A DNA stretch of 64,000 bases, from the NCBI GenBank assembly GCA_016802295.1, contig JAESIW010000025.1, forward strand, positions 33,381 through 97,380, read 5' to 3'. A program made the position numbers and the translations under genes. The notes below the pieces were generated by a model that was not told where the DNA came from, did not search any database, and was given only the letters and a program-made list of their open reading frames with translations. Of this stretch, positions 46,080 through 58,400 are shown piece after piece. The stretch comes from Brachionus rotundiformis (taxonomy: Eukaryota > Rotifera > Eurotatoria > Ploima > Brachionidae). The stretch's first letter is position 1, and each line of letters opens with the position of its first letter.

Positions 46080-46735
46080 CCTTATTTGCTCCTTGTGGAG
46101 CATAGGGTCATTACTTTTAATTTCCACTCAAGTCCATCTTTCGCCTTTATTCTTGTTATTCCCATTTCGGTGAGCTCTTTCGTGATTTTTGAACTCCATG
46201 TTATTGCTGGTCGTCCGACATTACGTCGCCCTTTAGGTGTCCATTGAAGGGCTCTTTTTGGTATCCTTCTTTCTTTCATTCTAAGCACATGTCCAAGCCA
46301 TCGCAGTCTTTTATTTTTAATACATTAATGGCTGTGAGTTTGTTCGTGTGTATATTTCTTCGTTTGACAATGTCTCAGGCTAGTGAAACTTTAGAATCCT
46401 TCTCAGGCATCCAGTGTGGAAGAAATTCAGGCATTTTCTGTCAGATTCAGATATTCCCCAACACTTGCTAACTTACATTAGTGCTGCTTTTACCACATTG
46501 TTGTACAGTTTGAGTTTTGTTTCTTTGCTGTAGATGGTTGATTACCATGCTGGTCGGAGTCTAGCAAAGGCACTCTTTGCTTTAGCAAGTCTATTCTTAA
46601 TGTCTTTGTGTGTTCCCATGTTTTTACTGATAATACTAGCTAAATATGTAAATTCACTTACACATTCTATTTTTATACCATCAATGGAGATCGGAGTATC
46701 CAAATTGGCGTTTATTTTCGTTATTATTGGCGTTT
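46080..46735 (-). mobile_element. RTE-like LINE, C-terminal part
   Basis: The minus strand reads RWLGHVLRMKERRIPKRALQ, then WTPKGRRNVGRPAITWSSKI and DGLEWKLKVMTLCSTRSK. This is the characteristic RTE/BovB-type C-terminus (WxGHVLRM, P..AL.W.P.GKR.RGRP..TW). Upstream, broken frames give an EFTYLASIISKN-like block and KNRLAKAKSAFARLRPAW. The reverse transcriptase core is absent. A second, worse copy lies at 26395-26765. Confidence 0.75.
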
Positions 46736-46769
46736 AATTTTCGGCACCAAAACGAAAATAATGTCAATA

Positions 46770-47065
46770 GAATACATTTAAAAAAATACTGCAACTTAGT
46801 GCAACAAACTTTGTTGCATCTTTTTTACCTAAAATAATTTTTCTCATGTAAATAAAAGACAAAAATAAAAGATCCATAAATTGATTTTTGATTTTGTTTA
46901 ATTAAAAAGAAAAAATAAAGTTTAGATTTTAGGCAAAAAAGATGCAACAAAGTTTGTGGCACTAAGTTGCACTATTTTTTTAAATATATTTTATTTTAGT
47001 AAATTTTGATTTATCAAAAAATGAAAAATTTTTTGTTTTTTTTGTTCTAGAAATTCACAATACCC
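46770..47065. repeat. Foldback element, family TGCAACTTAGTGCAA, copy
   Basis: Left arm ACTGCAACTTAGTGCAACAA and GTTGCATCTTTT; right arm AAAAGATGCAACAAAGTTTG and GCACTAAGTTGCAC. It matches the element at 23940-24320 and ends in the same TCTAGAAATTCACAA string. It borders the Mutator-like relic. Confidence 0.65.
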
Positions 47066-47069
47066 AAAT

Positions 47070-48290
47070 TGTTGGTTTCATGTTGAAAATAACATTGAAA
47101 AATATCTAAACCGAGTCAAAAACAAAAAATTTTATTCAACTATATTAGCAGATATCAAAGAATTGTGGACTTTTAGTACCGAAAATGTTTTTAGATATGC
47201 AGCATATTTGGCTGTTAAAAAATGGATTGCTCTAAATGATGAAAATGAGTCAACTTTACATCAAATTAAAGATATGATAGATTATTTTACAAACTTACTG
47301 GATAAATAGAACTTTTGGTTGGTTCGGTTTCTATGACCCGATTGTCCTATTACGAATAATGGAATTGAATCATACAGTACTTTTCTGAAATAAGTTGACA
47401 GTTTTTTGAACACTGCGCAAGCAGCTCTAGAGCATTGTTTAAGCACTTGCGCTAGTGTGTTTAAGCTTCTCTAGAGCATCGCTTAAGCACTTGCGCTAGT
47501 ATGCTTAAGCAGCTCTAGAGCATGCTCTAAAACATTAATTCTTTCTCTTGCCCATGCGCATAGACTCTTTGAGAAAAAAGGAGCGATTAATTAATGTTTT
47601 TATAGTACAAAAAAAAGTTAATTGATTGCAAAGTTCAGTTTTTGTTCTAGCGCTGCTTAAGCAACCTAGCGCATCTATAGAGCATGTGCTCAATCAGGCT
47701 GTCAACTTATTTCAGAAACGTAATGTACAATGCACTTATCAAAGAATATTTTACATTTCGTAAAAGATGGCTAATGGGTAGATTTTTTCCTTTAATGGTA
47801 AAAGCTATGATAGAGTTCCTGGTAACAATAATTACAAAGAGTTTTCAACATAACCTTCAATTGATCTAAAATTATGGACTTAAACATATGATTTATTAAG
47901 TAAGATTTAAATCAGTAGTTTTGCAGGCAAATACTCGTACATATTATTTTTAATTAACAGATTCACTTTTAGAATTAAATCAAGAGTTAGTTAAAAAAAG
48001 TCCAAGATTCGTATTTAAAAAAAAACTGGAAAATTTTTGATGATTTTGTAAATTATTAAGGTGCTTACTGGACCGTACAGTTATCAGCTAATGTATATGA
48101 AAATAATTTGCTAGAATATGGTAGAATTTCATGTGATTGTGCAAAATATTCAAAAAGTTATACATGCAAACATTATATATATATTGCTGTTAAAAATAAA
48201 TTAACTAAAATTCCTGATACTGCTAAGATACTTGATGTTGGGGAAAAAAGAACTCGTGGTTGACCTAAACTAGTCAAAAAAGCTTTATTT
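47070..48290 (+). pseudogene. Mutator-like transposase relic with SWIM zinc finger
   Basis: Pieces in order: VENNIEKYLNRVKNKKFYST, then VFRYAAYLAVKKWIALN, DMIDYFTNLLDK, a broken block reading PITNNGIESY, then (after an inserted MITE) ALIKEYFTFRKRWLMGRFF, and finally SCDCAKYSKSYTCKHYIYI followed by RTRG. The TNNGIESYN block is the MULE motif with the last catalytic Glu, and CxC with CxH is a SWIM zinc finger. Removing the MITE at its TA duplication restores a continuous SYNALIKE reading. Several stops remain. Confidence 0.7.
47375..47725. mobile_element. Tc1/mariner-type MITE with TA duplication
   Basis: Ends CAGTACTTTTCTGAAATAAG (left) and CTTATTTCAGAAACGTAATG (right), flanked by TA at 47373-47374 and 47726-47727. 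The terminal inverted repeats are about 27 bp. The interior has a 44-bp tandem unit (CTCTAGAGCAT starts at 47425, 47469 and 47513) rich in TTAAGCACTTGCGCTAGT. Non-coding. It interrupts the transposase relic at 47070-48290. Confidence 0.85.
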
Positions 48291-48299
48291 AGATAAACT

Positions 48300-49480
48300 T
48301 TTTTTACAATTTATGTTTTAATTTATTTTGATTTTTATATATTATAATTTTGACCAATTTTATCTTTTCTACTTAATTAATTTAATTTTTATGAATTTTT
48401 TTTAAAAAAATATTTATTTTTATGTAAATTTATGAATTTTAATAATTTTTGCGATTAAAACAAAAATGTTTTGATGATAAATTAATTTACATACTTTTTT
48501 TTTCTAATTGATTAATTAAGTGATGTAAGCTAATTTGAACTAAATAAAAAATGTCGCTTTTCTAATTATGTTATTTTGAATTCGCAAATTTTAACATTTT
48601 TTGTTTTAATACTTTGAAATTTAAAAAAAAAAAAAGGCTAAGGAAAGATACGAAAGACTAAGCTTTCAAATTATTTTTAGTTATAATTGTTCTGAGTTTT
48701 TTTTTTTTTTTTGCTGTAGTTGATGTAAAACTTGAAAAATTTAAATTTGATGTAAAATTTAAGCTACCTGTCCAAACTATGCATGCTGAATTAATTGTTG
48801 TCCAAAATTTTATTTTTCTAATCAATTATGTCGAATTTATGGTTGCCATAAACAGCTTGTCGAAAACAAGCATATTCAGTTCCTAAGAGAAAAAAATCCT
48901 TATTGAATAAATCTTTTAAATATAAAAGCTAAATAAATAAATTGTATAGAATCAACAATAATTAAATTTAATTAACAATTATTTATTTTAAGAGACAGAT
49001 ATCTCATTTAATTGACAAATTATATTATTAATTATATTATTAATATTATACACAATAATGTAATTGGCAAAAAATCAAGATGACATTTCTCTAAATTAAT
49101 TGACGGATTCTCTTCCACCCTTAAGAGTGCAAATAAAGATCTAACCTTTTTCGACTATTCGATTTAGCACATGCAACAAGAAAAAATAAAAAATTTATCG
49201 AAATCTTTTAATGCGTAACTTAATTTCATCTCAAATTTTTAAATATATGATATATTTGTTGCCTGAAGAACCATTTTTTCCAATTAAAAAAAAACTTATA
49301 CTCAAATTCATTCAAATCAGCGATGACTCGGTCTCAGAGTAAAATAATTTGTTGACAAAAGACAATTATTTTTCAATCGCAACTATTTATTAGAAAAAAT
49401 TCTATTTAAATGCTAAAAATTTTTTTTTTAATTATTTAGTTTATTCAGTTTGCTTCAATTTAAATCAAAGCGCATCAAAT
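48300..49480. other. AT-rich spacer, nothing recognised
   Basis: A weak repeat pair exists: 48985-49120 resembles 52310-52420 (AATTGACAAATT, then GACATTTCTCT and ATTGACGGATT). No gene seen. Confidence 0.4.
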
Positions 49481-49484
49481 CTAC

Positions 49485-52400
49485 TCACTTGAAAAGCACA
49501 ATAAAAGCTAGTGAAGTAGTCATAAGTGATAAGCAATCATAATAAATTGATCCTAATCTATTTGCTCCTGACAACAATAAACCATTTTGGTCTAAAGAAT
49601 CATCTAAAAGCAAATTGGACGAATTATTATCAATTTGGGTCAAAACTTTTGAAAAACCGCCGTCAAACTCATTGAGAATTGTATCCTTAAGCGACTCGTC
49701 CAAACTATTAAAATTTTCGTTTTCTACCAATTGGCTCAATTGTTGTCTATCCAAACTCTGATAAATTTTTTTTGTTTGTGCAATCTTTTTGAGAACATCG
49801 AGCTCAATTTTTTGAAAAGATTCTGGTATAAAAGAACTGATCAAATCTGGATTCAAATAACCATTTATGTCTTGAACACTTATTCCACTCGTAAGAATTC
49901 CAATCTCATTAAGTCTTGATCTTGACCAAAAACTGGCATTGAATACTGTTTTGTATCGTGCAAATAGCTCTTTATAAATCTCATTTTCACAACCATATGC
50001 TAGATTGGACATAGTTGAAATTGATTTTCTTAAAATTTATTTTTCAATAAAATAATTTGGACTCTAAATTTAAAAAACTTAATTACTTTAATGTTTCTGT
50101 TTGAATGGCGCGCAAATCGCTTAAATCAAGCCCACATATCAGATTTCCTAGATTTAACAATTCAAATTCATCAAAGGGACTGGTTGTATTTCTAATCCTT
50201 TTAGCAACCTTTACCAACACATCAATCTAAAAACAAAAAATTCTAATTAACTGATTTTAATATTTAGGCAATTGTGAATTAGAAAAAATAGAACCAAATT
50301 TAAAATATTCAATAACTTGGGATTTATCCAAAGGACTGTTCATAAATACCTATGTAATTTAAGTTTTTCTAAAAGAAATAAATTAACAACTTTTTATCCG
50401 TAAAATAACAACCATTTTATTGACTTTAAAAGCCCGTATAGCCGAGTGGTTTGCGTGTTAGTCATTCAAGCAGAGGGGCGAAGGTTCGATCCCCGCAAGG
50501 GTAGAAAAAATCTTACGAATGTCTCTGTAGTACGGGGCGCATGTTTTAAACCCATTTCATTAAAAAATGGGGGACCGGTTTCGACTGGGTAATAATTGCG
50601 GTGTTGATGATCAACTCGATGCAGTAACCTCTGTGTCAGATCGGAGCCAATGCTCAAAAGGTACTGGAAAAGGAGATGAGCGCCTCCCCATTATCCGCTT
50701 TGGATAGAAAAGGGTTAATTATTATTATTATTATTGACTTAAAGGAAGCTTAATTAAAAAGTATTCTGAAAAAAATTTAGATACTGTATTAGTTGATTTT
50801 CACTTGTCTTTAATTTTTTAAAGTAGTAAGTAGTAGTAGGAGTATAACTGTGTGAATCTTATCCACAATTTGTAGCGTAGTAGCGTACAGCTATAGCAGT
50901 AAGAACTAGGACTCATTAAATTTATTTAGAACAAAATTTTTAATTTTTCCTATCTTATTTTGATTATTTTTTAACTCTACTGTGTGATTTTTCTAAAGAG
51001 ACAGTAATTAAACTGGCTCAAGGTTATTTTTTTACTTTTGTTAAGCTGTTTAAGTTCAAGTAAGCAGCAAAAAATTAAAGAAAGAAATAATGATATTTTG
51101 TCGGTATTGTAAAATCTTGAACAAAAAACAAAATTAAAATATCAAAAATGTCAAAGCTCAAGTAATAAAGAAGCAAAACAATTTAAGTTCAAAAATAAAA
51201 TATAATAATTGCCAGATATTTTATTTTGACCGATCAGTACATTTTCTGTAAATTCTAGCAACTATTACATACTCTGTACCACCACTTAAAAGTGAAGTAA
51301 AAATTCAAAATTCACTATCATTGCTTTTTGTGCAAAAATTTTTTTTGAGAGTTTTGCAGATTAAATATATTGGTGGTTACCACCAAAAAGGATGTACCAG
51401 GTGCTTCAATTTAAAGAACATGCTTTTCTCTTTGGCAGCTTGAGCTATGGCATTTTTGATATTTTGTTTTTTGTTCCTAATTTCACAATGCCTATTTTAT
51501 CAATTAGTTTAAATAAAAGTCTATTAAAAATAATAAACGTATGTTGTAGTTCTCTCAATAACTACAACATCGGCTCAAGCCAATTTTTAAGTCTATAGTT
51601 TCAAAGTGTAATACTATGATTTAATATGCGTAGCATATTGCTAATATTAAACATGGTGTAAAATATTAGACCAGATTAATTAATATTATTATTATTATTT
51701 ATTCTATTTTTTTTTTTTGATATATATATTTTTTTATTATTTGGTTAGCCAAGAAGTGGCCATCTATTAATAAAATTATTATTATTATTTAATTTCTTTC
51801 ATTATTTGTGCTATAACGTCGAACCACTAGATCCTAACAGATCCAGACAAACACGTCTATTGAATAAATTTTTTGTCAATTATTTTTACTATTGTCAATG
51901 AATTTTTTTGTAAATGAAAAAATTGTCAATTTATTTATTGAAACATATCTTTTCTTTATTTTCTTATAAAATTTAACTAAATTTAACTATATTTTTTATT
52001 TTCCCTTTTTTAGCCAATGCTTGATAACAATTAGGTTTAAACGAAGGCGCAAGCCATTCGGACGATCCTGGGGTCCGCCGCAAAGAATTTTTTTAAGAAA
52101 AAAAAAAAAACTTTATTTTTTGATTTTTAATTCTCTAATTCCCCATTTCTCTTATTGAGAGAATTTTCTATTTGTAAGTTGAGTGAAATATATATCAGGG
52201 CAGAAAGACATTCAGTTTTATTTGTCCTTATTTGTCCTTAGACTGATGGAAGGATATAAAGCAGGCTTCGAATCAAGATATTATTGACCTCATATATCAA
52301 CATTGTTTTAATTTAATTGACAAATTTTAATAGACAAAAATGCAATTGACAAAAAAACATAAAATATAATTGACATTTCTCTGAATCAATTGACGGATTA

Positions 52401-55400
52401 TCCTCCAACCTTTAAATAATAGCGAAAACTTAATTCAACATTCAGGCCATCATTTAACAGTATTATGAATTTAATATTAAATCAATCACTTTTTAAAAAA
52501 AAATCTAAAAAATTTGAAGTAGATTTATCAATGTTTTCTATTTTCGACTTAAGTTAGACGATAGCGGCAAAAAAAAATTTAATTTCATGTCTTTTTAAGC
52601 TCTATCTTTAATTTTTTTTAATTTTATTCTATTTTACTTATTTTTATTTATAATTTTTTTTTTCTTTTTTTTTAATCTAAAGGATCTTGGTACATATATA
52701 CAAATAAATAAAAAAATTATTTTAAAAAATTCAAATTTTTTGATCAACGTTAAGAAAATTCTTAGTTCTTAGAAATCTTAGATCTTAGAAGTTTTCTAAG
52801 AAAAAAAAAATTGAGATTCTTAGATGTTTAACTTCTAAGAACATCTAAGAACAACTTTGTATTCTTAAATATTTTTTTTAAATGACATTTTTTTTAAATG
52901 TTCTTTCTTTTTATACTAAAATAAAATATATTTGAGCCAATTAGATTCTTCTTTTTTTAAACTTTACTTTTTATAACGTTCGACTGTCTTAGAACGATTT
53001 ATTGCTCAAATTTTGGCGCAAAAATTTTAGCAGTAATTTTTTGTATTAAAACTCTTATAAAAACTATAAAAAACTGTTCCTATAAAAACTGAAAAAAAAT
53101 AATTAATTTAATTAATCTAAAAATATATTACATCATCGAAAACAATCAAAAATTCCCTATTTCCCGAAACGAATACAAAAATATTACTGACAATTGTATT
53201 ACTGTGTCCGAACAATCATCTTTTTTTAATATAAAAGCAAAATCAATATTGTCGGTATTTCAAACTAAAATTCAAGAATGCGAAAATCTCGACTTTCGGT
53301 ATATTTCTTAATTAATTAAATAATTAATTTCTTGTGATTCTTTTTTTTAATAAATTTTTTCATTTAAGTCTAATTTTAATTAAAAAAAATGCGGTCTTAT
53401 ATACAGAAAAGGCTAGAGATGGTACCCCACATGTTCGTATCGATGCCAATTGTCAACTTTGTTCTAAACAAGACGGTTGCAAATACACCTTTAACATATT
53501 TTCTAAGCCGAATCTAAACGATAGTTACATTGATGTTCACTGGAAAAAATTACGTGAACATAATCACAATGAGCCATCAAAGCAACAAAGAGGCGAGAAA
53601 AGAGTTGAGCTGTATAAAGAGCTTATTCTAGACCATCATGGATCAGCAAAGAGAATGAAATACGATTTGTTACATGATGATTCAAATATTGAAATAAGTG
53701 AAGAAGCACTAAGACTAATAAAATATGAACAGAAATATGATTTTGAAAAAAAATTAACAGGCAACATATTGACAAATTCCGATTGGTATATTCGCTTGAA
53801 ATCTTTTGCCGATGCTATAAATTTAACTAATGGAAATGAGCATCTGAATGGATACGTCGAGTCTTTAAGAGATTTCCGGTATTACGAGATGATTTTGTTG
53901 ACTCCTAAGCAACTTAATTGTATAAAATCTGTTTCTGAAATGAATCGTATTTTATATTTAGATGCTACTGGGGGACTTGTGAAAATACCAAAAAAGTAAC
54001 TTTGGTTTTTTATTAAAAAAATTTAATCAATTTTGGAGAATTCTTATTTATTTAAGTATAATATTTACTTTTTTTAAGTTGTTTATCAAAAGACAATGCC
54101 GATTACAATCGTATTTTGCATTATTTTTGTTTATTAAAAAGTCTAGAAGATAATAATTCAACACAAGAGCTGTCGAAATCGGTTATGGTAGCAGAGTACA
54201 GTACAAGTCGTCATGATGTTTTTAGCATTTCAAGTTTTCTAAAAAAGATAAAATTTTCATATCAATCTATTTACAAAGAACCACTTTATTTCCGTCTAAT
54301 AGTTATCGATTATTCTTGGGCCTTGATTCATTCAGTATTAGATGAATTAACCAAGGAATCTCCTCTCGATTATGCCGAAAGAGTATTTAAACTTGCCAAT
54401 GATGAATTAAATATCGTATCAAATAAGTCTTGGCTTTGTTCTTGTGCAGCTCATACAATGAAGCGATTTGCAGATGCACTAAAAAAAAAACTTAATTGTA
54501 AAGACGATTTGCATCATTTTTTTTGTTTTTGTTTTAGCTTATTGCTAAATTCTAAAAACCTAAAAGAAATCAAAGATCATTTTCGTGCAATTGCGTTTGT
54601 TTCTCTTTCCAAATATAGAAATAAAAGTTTGAAAAATGCACTCAAAAGAATTAGGCTTGCTATAAAGTATAGAAATGATTTCGATAAAAACAAATCTATT
54701 ATTGAAGAAGTGTCGACAACTGATGAAAAAGATGATAATTATCAGACAAACGAAGAAAATTTCAATGCAAAATCTCTGAAAGCGATGTCACCCTTTACAA
54801 AAGTTTTCTCAGAAATTGTGACGTCATGTGAAATTAGTGTTGAGTCTGAAACAGAAAAGGACCAAAAAAAAGAAGAGAATGAGTACTTTAATCCAAGCTT
54901 TATCTATTTTCTCCAAGAGAAATACATGCCTTATTGTTTTATTTGGTCAAGTTTTACTTTAATTAACTTGGGAATAACTAGAGAGACCAATGGGGTAATT
55001 GAGAAATACAATCAATTTAAAAAGAATAGTCAACAGAAAAATGTTTTATCACATAAGTACGTTTTTGATACTTATAAAAGTGTAATTGGTATGTATTTTT
55101 TTAAAATATCTTAAATTGTGATTTTAATATTATATATTTTTTTAAGGCAACTGCAAAGAATTTCTTTCCAAAGAAAAAAAAAATGAACAAAAAAAAAAAA
55201 AGTCGAGAGTCAGATTTTCAAAATGTGTCAAAGTCTGAAGAAGCCTGGAGTAAGAAACAAAGAGGAAATCCCCCAAAAGTTGTTGGATACCAGTCAAAAA
55301 CAGATTTATTAATTCTAAAGAAAAAAAAGCAATAAAAACGTTAAATACAAGTAGAAAAAAGGTTAAATATCAAGCAAAAGAATTTAATAAAGTTTTGAAA

Positions 55401-58400
55401 CAGCAAGATCAAGATGTCATTTCAGTTAATTTAGAAACAGCAATTATAAATAATAAAACAAAAGAAAAAGTAGAAATTGAGAACATTACTGATTTGAATG
55501 TTAATAAAAACACTGTATCGAAAAATATGGTTCAAGATTTACTGGATGGAAAATGGCTTTCAGCAACTGTAACTTTTAATATTATAAATAAAAAAAAATA
55601 ATTATTTATACTTCTTTATTTAGCTTATTGAAGCTTATATTTCTTGCAATAAAAAATCAAACAAAACCCTCATAATTCCAAACAGTATTGGACAAAAGAT
55701 TATCTTATCTGGACAATTTCACAGCAAAAATAAAAGGATATTTCTAAACAAAGTAAAAGCAATTAAATTGATATTATAATTATTAAACAAAATATAATAA
55801 TTTATTTAAAGGTTGATTTCAATGCTTATGAGTCGATTATATCTTTTATAAACATCGGTAATCACTGGAATTTAATGTATGCATCAAAGACTGGTACTTT
55901 CATTTATTTTGATCCATATGGAAATAATAAATCAAGAAATACAGAGTTTTTAAAGAACTGGTGGTAATTTGATTTAATCATATATGCCTTTCTACAAATT
56001 TATTCTTTTATCCATTTTTTTTCCAAGGCATTTTTGTTCAAATATTAAAGATTTAAAAGATATTGAATGGCGTTTAAAGAGTCCTCATTACACTAAACAA
56101 CCTTCTACTGATACAACAAACTGTGGAGTGTTCATTTGTATATATGCCGATTACATTTTGAACAATAATAGTTTAAAGTTCAAAAAAGACTTAGAATGTA
56201 TGAGAAAAGAAATTTTTGAAACTCTAAAAAGTCATAGTAATAATCTTTAACTTTAGCTAAGAATATACTTTATTTTTGATCAATATTTAACAAATTTTTT
56301 TAATAAAATTTTTAAAATAAAATGGCTTTTTTACTTATTTTCTTTTGATTTAATCAATAGAAAGTCCTAAACAAGAACATTATTACTAAACCTTAATTCT
56401 TTTCTGACTTCCGGTTCTCAAAACAAATTTTTTATCTTAGACTCAAAAAGCTTACTGCTAAAGATTCCTAGGACAGAAATTTTATTCCATTTATTTTACT
56501 GCTACTGGAACACAAACATAAGAATAAATTAATTTGAAAATAAAATTATTTAGAGCTTAATAAAACATATAAATTAAATAGATTTTTGTCCTAGACTATG
56601 AGCTCTAATTCAATATTATTAAAGTGATACTTATGAAGTCCGTTTTAAATTTTAATCACAAGCATCAATCAAAAAATTGAAAGTTCTTTTTTCAGATTGA
56701 TTAGTGACGATACTCAACTAAGAATAAAAACCCGATGATGATAATATTTTTTTCTAATTTTTGCGCCAAAATTTGAGCAATAAATCGTTCTAAGACAGTC
56801 GAACGTTATAAAAAGTAAATTTAAAAAAAAGAAGAATCTAATTGGCTCAAATATATTTTATTTTAGTATAAAAAGAAAGAACATTTAAAAAAAATGTCAT
56901 TTAAAAAAAATATTTAAGAATACAAAGTTGTTCTTAGATGTTCTTAGAAGTTAAACATCTAAGAATCTCAATTTTTTTTTTCTTAGAAAACTTCTAAGAT
57001 CTAAGATTTCTAAGAACTAAGAATTTTCTTAACGTAGGTAATTTTTTGAGTAAAAAGAGCAAATTGAAAATTGATCAAAAATTTAACGTTGCCAAATTAT
57101 ATGAGTTATCATTTTTAAAATAAATAACGAACCTTTTTTTAAGATTTTTTCTCAAAATATTTGATGAAAAAAGTTTAAAAAAATGCTTGCAAAAAATTTA
57201 AAAATTTAAATATTTTGTGCTATTTACAATTTTTTTGTTTAACTTGTTTAACTTTAATTACCATTAAATATTTTATTTTAGTTAATTATTAGTTCAATAT
57301 ATTTTTACTTACTTGCTGTCGAGTCAAATTCAAACTACCAAGTGATGCTAAAGTGTCCATTTTGCTTATACTCCAAAACCTCATTTCGTCCGAATGAAAT
57401 CCTTTTGTCAAACTTCCTATCTCTAATATTTTTTCATCATCGATTGAAGTCATTGTGTAAAGCTGAACAATTTTCTCCCTAAATGCATCATATGCTTCGT
57501 CACTGAACCCATCGTAGGACGCAAATTCACTTAGACAATTCTCAAAATCTCTTGTGTCCATGTAAATTATTTCTTCATATGTTAATTCAGTAACCGAAAA
57601 GCCTAGTAGTTTTATTTGATCACAAGTAAAAGATTGATCGCTTAGGTCACGTTTACCAAACAATTTTCTAATTTTTTTTGCTATTTTCTTAACTGTTTTC
57701 TTCACTCTAGATACCACTCTTTTAAAAACCTTGGCAACTTTTATTGTTGGCTTAATTATAAACTTTGGGATATTTTTAATCACTCCCTTGCATTTAGATC
57801 CACATGATCTTGACTTGAATATGGACCTAACTGTACAAATTCCGCATTGAGCAACATTGACATATGTTTGAAGTTTTGGAAAAGCGACTTTTGTAAACTC
57901 ATTTACAATTTGAAATACGACGGGACATTTAGAAGATTTTATATATTTGCAAATACCACCAGTGCTAGAGTCTACTATGATTTGAGTTTGAGGAGGAAAG
58001 CATTTTTCAACTTGTTTCTCATCCAATAATTCATTTATTCTATTAATGTCTTGATCTGTCCATAATCCTGTTTTTTCAATATTTTCAAAAAAATGAGCTC
58101 TTACTGCTAAAACGCATAGTGGAATTGATAATATTTCTGAGACTGGCAAATATTTGAACAAACTTTGACCTAACCTATCCAAATCAATTGCATCAAGTGT
58201 CACACCAGGCTTTCTTTCACTCAATCGTTGTTTTTTCTTGTAAAGAATAATTAGAGCAAATTCAAAAATTAGTTCTTTTCAATTTACAATAAAGTCAATA
58301 AAATATTTTGCATACACTTGAGGTATTGCTGGCGGATACTCTTGAAAAATTTCAAAATCTGCTTTTGATAATTTCTCCAGGATATTAATAAATTCAAGCC

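Larger units (their letters stand above)
52734..57049 (+). mobile_element. Mutator-like (MULE) transposon with long TIRs and a Ulp1 protease
   Basis: Terminal inverted repeats 52747-53026 and 56756-57036 match over about 280 bp (ACGTTAAGAAAATTCTTAG at the left end, its complement at the right). A 10-bp direct repeat, AATTTTTTGA, lies at 52734-52743 and 57040-57049, as expected for the 8-11 bp duplications of Mutator-like elements; three to four unmatched bases separate it from each TIR. Inside, plus-strand exons encode a zinc-finger DDE transposase and a C48 peptidase, described separately. Near-identity of the TIRs and retention of all catalytic residues suggest a young copy, although homopolymer frame breaks are present. 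It lies in an intron of the minus-strand mesothelin-like gene. Confidence 0.85.

Noticed and set aside
50431..50505. Functional tRNA gene
   Set aside because: A and B boxes are present, but the anticodon arm and acceptor stem do not fold properly, and the sequence continues into a SINE body with an ATT tail and target duplication.
51392..51598. 68-codon plus-strand ORF
   Set aside because: Hydrophobic AT-driven frame next to a repeat, without splice signals or homology that I can recognise.
53298..53368. Frameshift at the start of the MULE transposase
   Set aside because: The break is resolved by a 71-bp GT..AG intron joining DFR to LILIKKNAV in phase.
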